Below, one piece after another: positions 1 through 5,608 of a stretch of 5,727 bases of DNA. Under the pieces are notes generated by a model. That model saw only the letters and a program-made list of their open reading frames with translations. It was not told the DNA's origin and made no database searches. The position numbers and the translations under genes were made by a program. Origin of the DNA: an uncultured bacterium (lineage in GTDB: Bacteria > Planctomycetota > Phycisphaerae > Phycisphaerales > SM1A02); NCBI GenBank assembly GCA_903918555.1, contig CAIXEV010000417.1, positions 1-5,727 on the forward strand. The letters are read 5' to 3'. The first letter of the stretch is position 1; each line of letters opens with the position of its first letter.

Positions 1-1361
1 CGCTCCTCGCCGTCCTCGAGGTTGATCGAGTTGACGATCGCCTTGCCGCCGTGGCGCTTGAGGCCTTCCTCGATCACGACCGGATCGGTCGAGTCGAACA
101 TGATCGGCGCGTTCACCTGGCGCACATAGCGCGACGCGACCTCGGCCATGTCCTTGGGGCCGTTGCGGCCGACGAAGTCGACGCACACATCGAGCACCTG
201 TCCGCCGTCCTTGATCTCCTCGCGCGCCATCGACACGAGCCCGTCGAAGTCGCTCTCGTCGAGCAGGCGCTTGAACTTGCGCGAGCCGTTGGCGTTCGTG
301 CGCTCGGCGACGATGAGGAACGAGTTCTCCTGCTTGAACTCGACGAAGCCGTAGAGGCTCGAGCAGCCGGGCTCCTGCGCCTGGATCGCGCGGCGCTGCG
401 GCTTCTTGTCGTAGCCGAGGCCGTCGATCAACGCGCGCAGCTCGCGGATGTGCTCAGGCGTGGTGCCGCAGCAGCCGCCGACCGAATTCACGCCGTATTC
501 CTCGACGAATCGCTGCATCGCCTCGCGGAACGGCTTCGCGCCGAGCGGATACTCGGTGCGTCCCTCGACGAGGATCGGAAGGCCCGCGTTCGGCAGCACG
601 CTGATCGCGCGGTCCCAGTGCTTGGCGATGTACGCGACATGCTCGGCCATCTCGACCGGGCCCGTCGCGCAGTTGAGGCCGAGCGAGTGGATCGGGAACG
701 GCTTGAGCGCGTTCACCACCGCGGCGATGTCGGAGCCGAGGAGCATCGTGCCCGTCGTCTCGATCGTCACGCTCGAGAAGATTGCGCGGTCGTCGGGCGT
801 GAGCCCCGCTTCCTTCAGCGCGTCGATGCAGGCGTTGATCGCGATCTTCTGCTGCAGGAGGTCCTGCGAGGTCTCGATCATGAACCCGTCGATGCCGCCC
901 GCGATCAGGCCGCGCGCCTGCTCGAGGTAGCTCGCGTGCATCTCCTCCCACGACACCTGCCCGAGCGACACGAGCTTGGTGCCCGGCCCCATCGAGCCGA
1001 TCGCGAAGCGCGGGCGGCCGGCGGTCTCGTACTTCGCGGCCGCGGCGCGCGCGACCTCGGCCGCGCGCTTGTTCAGCTCGAAGGTCCACGAGGCGAGCTC
1101 CTCGTCGAACTCCTTGCCCACGAGGATGTTGGCGCCGAACGAGTCGGTCTCGACCACATCGGCGCCCGCCGCGAAGTAGTTCTCGTGGATCCGCTGGATG
1201 ATGTCGGGCCGGCTCTTGACCAGGATGTCGGTGCAGTTGTCGCGACCGAGGTAGTCGCTGGGCTGGCAGTCGGCGCAGGCGTGGATCTGCGTGCCCATGC
1301 CGCCGTCAAAGACGAGGGTGCGGGACTCGAGAGCCTTCAGGAGCGAGCGAACGGAGGGCAT
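1..1361 (-). CDS. metH: Cobalamin-dependent methionine synthase, N-terminal part (runs off left edge)
   Basis: MetH transfers a methyl group from 5-methyltetrahydrofolate to homocysteine via cobalamin, in the cytoplasm. The window encodes residues 1-453 with no stop; E. coli MetH is about 1,227 residues, so the rest of the pterin domain and the cobalamin and activation domains should lie to the left. The homocysteine methyltransferase domain (about 12-315) shows FDGGMGT (18-24), ETDSFGAN (71-78), GSMGPGTK (122-129), GLNCATGP (228-235) and GGCCGTTPEH (295-304). Cys231, Cys297 and Cys298 are the expected zinc ligands. The pterin domain starts near 347 with AERTNANGSRKFKRLL (352-367) and reaches KAIVNSINLEDGEE at the edge. 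DVCVDFVGRNG (391-401) replaces the INMDEG-type stretch of E. coli MetH. An in-frame ATG at 1400 would add 13 residues. I chose 1361 because homologues begin shortly before the DGxMGT motif and because a promoter fits this start. No Shine-Dalgarno is seen. Confidence 0.96.
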   Translation of the reverse strand, partial: MPSVRSLLKALESRTLVFDGGMGTQIHACADCQPSDYLGRDNCTDILVKSRPDIIQRIHENYFAAGADVVETDSFGANILVGKEFDEELASWTFELNKRAAEVARAAAAKYETAGRPRFAIGSMGPGTKLVSLGQVSWEEMHASYLEQARGLIAGGIDGFMIETSQDLLQQKIAINACIDALKEAGLTPDDRAIFSSVTIETTGTMLLGSDIAAVVNALKPFPIHSLGLNCATGPVEMAEHVAYIAKHWDRAISVLPNAGLPILVEGRTEYPLGAKPFREAMQRFVEEYGVNSVGGCCGTTPEHIRELRALIDGLGYDKKPQRRAIQAQEPGCSSLYGFVEFKQENSFLIVAERTNANGSRKFKRLLDESDFDGLVSMAREEIKDGGQVLDVCVDFVGRNGPKDMAEVASRYVRQVNAPIMFDSTDPVVIEEGLKRHGGKAIVNSINLEDGEE

Positions 1362-1367
1362 CCCGAA

Positions 1368-1396
1368 AGGGTACGCCCAAAACCAGCTTCCTTCAA
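1368..1396 (-). promoter_or_regulatory. Candidate leaderless metH promoter
   Basis: On the minus strand, TTGAAG (1396-1391) and TACCCT (1373-1368) are separated by exactly 17 bp. They match four of six and three of six bases of the sigma-70 -35 and -10 consensus, including TTGA and the TANNNT frame. Normal spacing puts +1 at the A of the ATG at 1361, so the transcript would have no leader. This agrees with the absence of a Shine-Dalgarno and argues against the ATG at 1400, which would lie upstream of the transcript. It is inferred from sequence only. Confidence 0.45.
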
Positions 1397-1416
1397 CCAT
1401 TCATCCGGATGAACGG
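1397..1416. promoter_or_regulatory. 20-bp near-perfect palindrome, candidate operator upstream of metH
   Basis: The sequence CCaTTCATCCGGATGAAcGG contains a perfect 14-bp palindrome (1400-1413) and pairs at nine of ten positions over 20 bp. It abuts the candidate metH -35 and is centred about 45.5 bp upstream of the predicted +1, where activators often bind. It could also serve the divergent peptidase gene, 84 bp away. It does not match the MetJ box (AGACGTCT repeats) or the MetR pattern (TGAA-N5-TTCA), so no regulator is named. Confidence 0.45.
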
Positions 1417-1499
1417 ATAGAACAGGTCCCAAAATTCACGCGCTCAAGCGTCATCGGCCTCTCTACCATCGCGCCGCTTCTTCTCAACTGAGCGCACAC

Positions 1500-3284
1500 A
1501 TGCCTTCACCCACCGCCGACTTCGGTTCGACCTCTGGATCCCGCTGCGATTCCGACCCTTCTTCTCGACGACGATCGGCGCTGCAGCGCGCCGCCGCGTG
1601 CGCGCTCGCGATCATCGCCGCAGCTGGTTGCACCGGCACGCGATCCGCGCCGAACGCCGACGCGACCACCAAGTCGACGACGGTCGCCACCGGCGCGAGC
1701 ACGAATGCGAACCCGAATGCGAACCCGAGTGCGAACCCGAGCGCCGAGCCGGCGCCGGCCCCTGCGCCGAAGCCAGCGCCTGCGCCCGCGCCCGCGCCTG
1801 CGATTCGCCCCGTCGAGACCTTCGACACGGTCTGGACCACCGTGCGCGACCAGCACTTCGACAAGACGCTCAACGGCGTCGACTGGGAAGCCGTGCGCGT
1901 CGAGTTCGAGCCGAAGGCGCGTGCCGCCGCCTCGCAGGATGAACTTCGCATGCTGCTCAGCGAGATGCTCGCGCGGCTCGGCCAGAGCCACTTCGGCATC
2001 ATCCCCTCCGAAGAAGTGGACGCCTCGCCCACCGTGGTGACGCAGCAGGAGATCGTCGACAAGGCGATGCCCGCGTCGGAGCCGGCCGCCAGCGGCGCGA
2101 AGACCGATGCCGGCGCAACCGAACCGGCGCCCGCGGCCGGCGGCCCCGGCATCGCCGGCCTCGACATCGCGCTCGTCGAGGGAGTCCCGACCGTCACGCG
2201 CGTGACGCCCGGTCTGTCCGCCTCGCGCGCGGGCGTGCTCGTCGGCTGGCAGATCGTCGCGGTCGATGACCGCAAGGTCGAGGAGTTCCTCGCGCCGATC
2301 CGCGAGTCGCTTGCGGCTGAGAAGGACCCCGACTCCCCGCACGGACGGGAACTGCGCATGATGCTCGCCGCGACGAGCTCGCAGTTCGTCCACGGCGAGG
2401 CCGGGCAACGCAACCGCGTCGTGTTCCGCGACGCTTCCGGCGCCGAGCAGGAAGTCACGATCGCGTTCGAGCCCGCGCCGCTCGGCAGCAGCCAGTTCGG
2501 CAACCTCTCCGCGTTCCCGATCGAGGTCGAGTCGCGCGTGGTCGAGATCCCGGTCGACGGCGGCAAGCCGGTCAAGATCGGCTACCTCTCGTTCAACATC
2601 TGGATGACCGGCGCAAGCGAGGCGATCGACAAGGGCGTCGACCTGGTGCGGGGCTGCGACGGCGTCGTCATCGACCTCCGCGGCAACCCGGGCGGAATCG
2701 GCGCGATGTCGATGGGCCTCGCCGGTCACTTCGTGACCGAGCCGATGAGCCTCGGCTCGATGATCGGCCGCGACACCACGCTCGCGTTCAATGTGACGCC
2801 GCGCAAGGTGTCGGCCGCGGGCAAGCGCGTGCGGCCGATCTCGAGGCCGCTTGCGATCATCCTCGACGCCCGCAGCGCAAGCACCAGCGAGGTGTTCGCC
2901 GGCGGCCTGCAGTCGACGGGCCGCGCGCGCGTCTTCGGCGAGACGAGCGCAGGCATGGCGCTTCCCGCCCGCGCGGTCGATCTCCCGAACGGCGATGTCC
3001 TCATGCACGCGGTCGCCGACTTCACGACCTCGACCGGCGTGCGCATCGAGGGGAAGGGCGTCGTCCCCGACAGCCCCGTCTCGCTCACGCGCGCCGGCCT
3101 CAACAAGGGCGCCGACGAGGTCTTCGACAGCGCCGCGAGCTGGATCCGCGAGCAAACGCTCGCCGCCCGCGCCGCCAAGCCCACTGCATCGGCATCCACC
3201 CCGAAGCTCAAGCCGCGCGAGCGGGCCCTGCAGCGGGCAGCCGAGCGCTCGGCCCAGGCCGCCGTCACCAGCGATTCCCCGTGA
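1500..3284 (+). CDS. S41-family serine peptidase, predicted lipoprotein with PDZ-like region
   Basis: 594 residues, probably membrane-anchored outside the cytoplasm; substrate unknown. A long basic N-region with three arginines (23-25) leads into a hydrophobic stretch and a lipobox ending at Cys44, with Thr at +2. A low-complexity linker follows (about 69-103): NANP/SANP repeats, then a Pro-Ala run. A helical N-terminal S41 region (105-170) contains LGQSHFG (160-166). A PDZ-like region spans about 212-325. The peptidase core has IGYLSFNIW (360-368), IDLRGNPGG (391-399), the nucleophile motif SASTSE (459-464, Ser461 predicted), GETSAGM (480-486) and EGKGVVPD (517-524). The usual general-base Lys is Met486, so the dyad of CtpA-type enzymes is absent. 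A tricorn-type Ser163-His164/Ser461/Glu517 set is inferred. The tail (555-594) is basic and Ala-rich. ATG 1500 is the only start codon between the upstream in-frame stop (1410-1412) and the signal region. No clear Shine-Dalgarno or promoter was found. Confidence 0.92.
   Translation: MPSPTADFGSTSGSRCDSDPSSRRRSALQRAAACALAIIAAAGCTGTRSAPNADATTKSTTVATGASTNANPNANPSANPSAEPAPAPAPKPAPAPAPAPAIRPVETFDTVWTTVRDQHFDKTLNGVDWEAVRVEFEPKARAAASQDELRMLLSEMLARLGQSHFGIIPSEEVDASPTVVTQQEIVDKAMPASEPAASGAKTDAGATEPAPAAGGPGIAGLDIALVEGVPTVTRVTPGLSASRAGVLVGWQIVAVDDRKVEEFLAPIRESLAAEKDPDSPHGRELRMMLAATSSQFVHGEAGQRNRVVFRDASGAEQEVTIAFEPAPLGSSQFGNLSAFPIEVESRVVEIPVDGGKPVKIGYLSFNIWMTGASEAIDKGVDLVRGCDGVVIDLRGNPGGIGAMSMGLAGHFVTEPMSLGSMIGRDTTLAFNVTPRKVSAAGKRVRPISRPLAIILDARSASTSEVFAGGLQSTGRARVFGETSAGMALPARAVDLPNGDVLMHAVADFTTSTGVRIEGKGVVPDSPVSLTRAGLNKGADEVFDSAASWIREQTLAARAAKPTASASTPKLKPRERALQRAAERSAQAAVTSDSP
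1704..1751 (+). repeat. 12-bp tandem repeat (NANP/SANP) in the S41 peptidase linker
   Basis: There are four in-frame 12-bp units: two exact copies of AATGCGAACCCG, one copy with a single change, and one degenerate copy. They encode NANP, NANP, SANP and SAEP (residues 69-84) and pass straight into a Pro-Ala/Pro-Lys run. The repeat lies between the lipid anchor and the folded domain and probably acts as a flexible spacer. The near-identity of units at DNA level suggests recent slippage. Confidence 0.85.
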
Positions 3285-3461
3285 GACCGCGGTTCCGACG
3301 CCCGAACGGGCGCGGATCTGCGTGAAACCCACGCCAAGGCAGGCGGAACTCTGGAATACGCTCCGCCTGAACCGCGTCTGCCGCCCTTCGCCCCGCCAAT
3401 CCGTCCATGAAGCGTGCACGGCGATCGCCGAAACGCGCCTCCCTCAGAACCACCACCCGCC
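3285..3461 (+). other. 177-bp intergenic region with stem-loops
   Basis: No ORF of recognisable quality. It contains a compact hairpin (3299-3312, CGCCC-GAAC-GGGCG) 14 bases past the peptidase stop. An 8-bp inverted repeat follows (3340-3347 with 3362-3369, 14-base loop). Neither stem has a T-tract, so a standard intrinsic terminator is not supported. A further 8-bp pairing (3288-3295 with 3369-3376) is at the level expected by chance. A perfect 12-bp palindrome lies at 3419-3430. A weak extracytoplasmic-sigma-like pair, GGAATAC (3353-3359) and GTCTG (3376-3380) with 16 bp between, was seen but is not called. Confidence 0.5.
3419..3430. promoter_or_regulatory. 12-bp perfect palindrome upstream of the first paralog
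   Basis: CGGCGATCGCCG is a perfect palindrome ending 31 bp before the ATG at 3462. It overlaps a second small palindrome, CGTGCACG (3413-3420). It could be an operator or form an RNA hairpin near the start. In DNA this GC-rich, a palindrome of this length is only mildly unusual. Confidence 0.25.
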
Positions 3462-4454
3462 ATGCAACTCCGATTCGCTCTCCTCGCCCCGGTTCTCCTC
3501 GTCTCCGCCATCGCCGTCACTGCGACGCTCTCCGCGCAGGACAAGCCCGCCGACAAGCCCGCCGACAAGCCGGCGCAGCCCTCGGCCGACAAGTCGCTTC
3601 CGCCCGTGACGGCGAAGACCCCGCCCGCGACCGGCGAGGCGCCGACCGCGATCGCGGTGCTTGAGCGCAGCGTCGCTGCGATCGGTGGCATCGAAGCCTG
3701 GTCGAAGGTGAAGTCGATGGAGGTCAAGGGCCAGCTCGAGATGCCCGGCCAGGGCATCAAGGGCCCGACGAGCTCCTTCATCGCCGCGCCGAACAAGATG
3801 GTGACGGTGATCCTGCTGAGCGGCATCGGCGAGATCAAGACCGGCTTCGACGGAACCGTCGGCTGGTCGGCCGACCCGATCTCGGGTCCGCGCCTCCTCG
3901 AGGGCGGCGAGCTTGAGATGCTCACCCGCGAAGCCGATGTGCTGAAGGACGCCGACCCAGTCAAGCGCTGGGACAAGGTCGAGTTCGCCGGCGAGGGCGA
4001 GTTCGGCGGCTTCTCCTGCTGGAAGCTGACCGCCACCAAGGGCGCGTCGCAGTCCACGCTCTGGTTCGAGAAGGAGACGGGCCTCCAGCGCGGCCTCGAG
4101 ACCATCGTCGAATCGCAGCTCGGCAAGGTGCCGGTTTCGACCGTGCTCATCAGCTACCGCGAGTTCGAGGGCCCGTTCGGCAAGATCAAGCTGCCGGTCC
4201 GCACCGAAGCGTCGCAGATGGGCCAGAAGATGGTGAACACCGTCGAGTCGGTCGCCTTCGATGGCGTCGACGCGAAGGTCTTTGAACTCCCGACCGCCAT
4301 CAAGGCGCTGCTCGAGCCGGAGCCGGCGGAAGAGGGCGAGACCCCCGCTGCCGAGCCGGCGAAGCCGACTGCGCCCGCCGCGCCGACTGCGCCCGCCGCT
4401 CCCGCCGCGCCCGCGAAGCCGACCGAGCCCGTGCAGCCGAAGAAGGAAGGTTGA
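3462..4454 (+). CDS. Exported protein, probable LolA/LolB-like fold (paralog 1)
   Basis: 330 residues. The signal peptide (1-25) has a hydrophobic stretch from Phe5 to about Ala21 and a predicted cut at TLSA|QD. A DKPA-repeat linker (27-38) and a disordered stretch lead to a folded region (about 62-285). That region holds AIGGIEAWSKVKS (73-85), an alternating pattern typical of beta strands, TGFDGTVGWSADP (127-139), the only cysteine in SCWKL (185-189), and a closing VFELP (273-277). The tail (about 286-330) is Pro/Ala-rich and ends KKEG. The pattern resembles periplasmic proteins annotated as outer-membrane lipoprotein-sorting (LolA/LolB fold), which bind lipid or acyl chains; this is a fold-level guess. 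The neighbour at 4588 is a diverged copy. ATG 3462 was chosen over the in-frame ATG at 3414 because it directly precedes the signal peptide. No clear Shine-Dalgarno. RseB/MucB-like proteins share this fold and are an alternative. Confidence 0.88.
   Translation: MQLRFALLAPVLLVSAIAVTATLSAQDKPADKPADKPAQPSADKSLPPVTAKTPPATGEAPTAIAVLERSVAAIGGIEAWSKVKSMEVKGQLEMPGQGIKGPTSSFIAAPNKMVTVILLSGIGEIKTGFDGTVGWSADPISGPRLLEGGELEMLTREADVLKDADPVKRWDKVEFAGEGEFGGFSCWKLTATKGASQSTLWFEKETGLQRGLETIVESQLGKVPVSTVLISYREFEGPFGKIKLPVRTEASQMGQKMVNTVESVAFDGVDAKVFELPTAIKALLEPEPAEEGETPAAEPAKPTAPAAPTAPAAPAAPAKPTEPVQPKKEG
3540..3575 (+). repeat. 12-bp tandem repeat (DKPA) after the signal peptide
   Basis: There are three in-frame 12-bp units: two exact GACAAGCCCGCC copies and one with two synonymous changes. 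They encode DKPA three times (residues 27-38) directly after the predicted signal cleavage site. This is probably a flexible linker at the mature N-terminus. Confidence 0.85.
4365..4400 (+). repeat. 18-bp tandem duplication in the Pro/Ala-rich tail of paralog 1
   Basis: Two 18-bp copies differ only at their last base. Each encodes PTAPAA (residues 302-313) and is followed by further Pro-Ala sequence. The tail is probably disordered. Confidence 0.75.
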
Positions 4455-4493
4455 TCGCGTCGCGGCAGGCTGTTTCCGCTTGAAATCAGGAAC

Positions 4494-4572
4494 ATCCTCG
4501 CGGCACACGGCGTCATTCGCGCGCATCTCGAACGCGAACGACCCTCCCGCTCCTGAAGGAGCCCGCGAGGAT
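4494..4572 (+). ncRNA. Candidate structured RNA between the two paralogs (three-way junction)
   Basis: A perfect 10-bp inverted repeat, ATCCTCGCGG (4494-4503) and CCGCGAGGAT (4563-4572), can close a junction. Inside are a 6-bp stem (4516-4521 with 4533-4538) and a hairpin GCTCC-TGAA-GGAGC (4549-4562). That hairpin abuts the closing stem and could stack on it. The element ends 15 bases before the ATG at 4588, just ahead of its likely Shine-Dalgarno. It could be a cis-regulatory leader, a processing or stability element, or chance folding in GC-rich DNA. It matches no riboswitch class I recognise, and there is no T-tract to suggest a terminator. Confidence 0.3.
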
Positions 4573-4577
4573 TTCCC

Positions 4578-4581
4578 GAGG
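4578..4581 (+). promoter_or_regulatory. Probable ribosome binding site of paralog 2
   Basis: GAGG lies six bases before ATG 4588. It is the best-placed Shine-Dalgarno-like sequence in the window and supports this start over the longer open frame upstream, which overlaps the end of paralog 1 and has no signal peptide. Confidence 0.5.
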
Positions 4582-4587
4582 CCGAAC

Positions 4588-5517
4588 ATGCCGCACATCA
4601 CGATCCCGTCCAATCGCATTCTTCCGGTCGCCGCGTTCATTCTCGCGACCGCTTCCATCACAGGCGCCTCGATCCATGCGATCGCGGCGCCTGTTCTCTT
4701 GCCGGCCGCGGTGCAGGCGCAGCCATCCGAGGTCGACGCCGCGGCGCTCGTGCGCGCAGCGCTCGACCGGATCGGCGGCAAGGCCTGGAGCGAGATCACC
4801 AGCTTCGAGTCGGTCGCGACGGTCGAGAGCGCGATGGGCGACGGCCGCGTCGAGTTCCAGTTCATCGCGCCCGACGCGCGCAAGCTGGTGCAGACGATGC
4901 CCGGCGGGAACGCGAAGCTCGAGCTTGGGTCGGTTGGCTCGGTCGCGTGGATGGGCGAGCCCGGCCGCGCGCGCGCGATCGATCCGCGCATGGCCGAGGA
5001 AGTCGCGGGCGGCGGCGACCTGCTGACGCTCGTCCGCTCGATCGACGCACGCTTCACCGACTTCAAGCTCCTCGGCCGCGAGTCGATCGACGGCGTCCTG
5101 TGCTGGAAGATCTCGATGCGCCCGCTGCAGTCGCCCGCGGCGGAGACGCGCTGGACGCTGCTGCTCGCGGCGGCCGACGCGACGATCGTGGGCCTCGAGA
5201 TCCCGGCGCCGCCGCAGGACCTCGCGCCGAACGCGCCCGTGCAGGGCGGACAGTCGATGCGCTTCCGCCGCTGGGAAGCGGTTGCGCGCGGCCCTGAACA
5301 GAAGGCGAAGACCGATGCGAAGACCGACGCGAAGGCGATCGCGAAGACCGACGCGCCCGCGCTCCTCGCCTTTCGCGAGGCGACGATCACCACCGCGGGC
5401 ATGAAGGTCGACCTCGTCTACACCAAGGTCGCGGTCGACACGCTCACGAGGGGCGCCATCGCGCCGCCTTCGGTCATCGAGCCTCCGACCAACCAGGCCC
5501 CGCCGGCGCGTCCGTAA
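4588..5517 (+). CDS. Exported protein, probable LolA/LolB-like fold (paralog 2)
   Basis: 309 residues, a diverged copy of the protein at 3462-4454. An N-terminal hydrophobic stretch (11-44) gives an export signal, with likely cleavage at VQA|QPS (after 44) or earlier at AIA|AP. The folded region starts near 50 and shares landmarks with paralog 1 in the same order: RIGGKAWSEITS (61-72), SVGSVAWMGEP (115-125) and VLCWKI (170-175). Cys172 is its only cysteine. The spacing from IGG to CWK is 111 residues here and 113 in paralog 1. A lysine-rich repeat (about 239-256) interrupts the C-terminal part before a final beta-like stretch, ATITTAGMKVDLVYTKVAV (265-283). The Pro/Ala tail is shorter than in paralog 1. 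A lipid- or lipoprotein-binding role is inferred from probable fold only. The protein lacks a lipobox, so it should be free in the periplasm. Confidence 0.87.
   Translation: MPHITIPSNRILPVAAFILATASITGASIHAIAAPVLLPAAVQAQPSEVDAAALVRAALDRIGGKAWSEITSFESVATVESAMGDGRVEFQFIAPDARKLVQTMPGGNAKLELGSVGSVAWMGEPGRARAIDPRMAEEVAGGGDLLTLVRSIDARFTDFKLLGRESIDGVLCWKISMRPLQSPAAETRWTLLLAAADATIVGLEIPAPPQDLAPNAPVQGGQSMRFRRWEAVARGPEQKAKTDAKTDAKAIAKTDAPALLAFREATITTAGMKVDLVYTKVAVDTLTRGAIAPPSVIEPPTNQAPPARP
5308..5355 (+). repeat. 12-bp tandem repeat (KTDA) inside paralog 2
   Basis: There are four in-frame 12-bp units: three of the form AAGACCGAYGCG and one degenerate (AAGGCGATCGCG). They encode KTDA, KTDA, KAIA and KTDA (residues 241-256). 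The repeat sits inside the folded region, between WEAVARG and LLAFREATI, rather than at a terminus. It is probably a loop insertion absent from paralog 1. Confidence 0.8.
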
Positions 5518-5548
5518 AGTTCGCGAACAAGCCGGGCAGGAACCCCGC

Positions 5549-5574
5549 GTTGCCTTTCTGATTGGAAAGACAAC
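5549..5574. promoter_or_regulatory. Imperfect inverted repeat upstream of the ABC ATPase gene
   Basis: Arms GTTGCCTTTC (5549-5558) and GAAAGACAAC (5565-5574) pair at nine of ten positions around the loop TGATTG. The element is relatively AT-rich for this window. It lies 31 bp after the stop of paralog 2 and 34 bp before the next ATG. It could be an operator, centred about 47 bp upstream of the predicted +1 at 5609, or a weak terminator for the upstream gene. No T-tract follows, which weakens the terminator reading. Confidence 0.4.
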
Positions 5575-5578
5575 AAGC

Positions 5579-5593
5579 CATGCGTGGGGCATG
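5579..5593. promoter_or_regulatory. Short dyad CATGC-N5-GCATG
   Basis: A 5-bp inverted repeat with a 5-base spacer lies between the larger inverted repeat and the candidate -10 of the ABC ATPase gene. It is centred about 23 bp upstream of the predicted +1, between the -35 and -10 positions, a typical repressor site. It is short enough to be chance. Confidence 0.2.
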
Positions 5594-5596
5594 ATG

Positions 5597-5602
5597 TAGA
5601 CT
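5597..5602 (+). promoter_or_regulatory. Candidate -10 element of a leaderless ABC ATPase transcript
   Basis: TAGACT matches four of six bases of TATAAT. It lies exactly six bases before ATG 5609, so normal spacing puts +1 on the A of the start codon. No convincing -35 is present at 16-19 bp spacing. Activator dependence through the upstream inverted repeat is possible. There is no Shine-Dalgarno before this ATG. Confidence 0.4.
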
Positions 5603-5608
5603 ACGGAC

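Noticed and set aside
51..1412. Long plus-strand open frame opposite metH (453 codons)
   Set aside because: It is Arg/Ala/Leu/Asp-rich antisense sequence. The opposite strand encodes all the methionine synthase motifs in order without interruption.
1417..1447. Alternative metH promoter TTGAGC (1447-1442) with TTCTAT (1422-1417), minus strand
   Set aside because: The 19-bp spacing is long and the -10 lacks the key A at position 2. The TTGAAG-N17-TACCCT pair fits better.
1464..1469. TACCAT as a -10 for the S41 peptidase gene
   Set aside because: There is no -35 at suitable spacing, so no promoter is called for this gene.
1362..1499. SAM, SAH or cobalamin riboswitch upstream of metH
   Set aside because: The space is short, no conserved riboswitch core is recognisable, and the best promoter leaves no leader.
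1704..1739. NANP repeats like those of the malaria circumsporozoite protein
   Set aside because: Only two exact NANP units occur, in a bacterial lipoprotein linker that drifts into Pro-Ala repeats. The match is convergent low complexity.
3299..3369. Intrinsic terminator after the S41 peptidase gene
   Set aside because: The hairpins at 3299-3312 and 3340-3369 are not followed by a T-tract, so read-through into paralog 1 remains possible.
1506..3419. Long minus-strand open frames over the S41 peptidase gene (637 and 363 codons)
   Set aside because: They are high-GC antisense artefacts with biased composition and no recognisable motifs. The plus strand has a signal peptide and S41 motifs.
3444..5402. 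Minus-strand 652-codon open frame spanning both paralogs
   Set aside because: It crosses two well-supported genes and the intergenic gap, and its reading is Arg/Leu/Asp-rich filler typical of GC-rich shadow frames.
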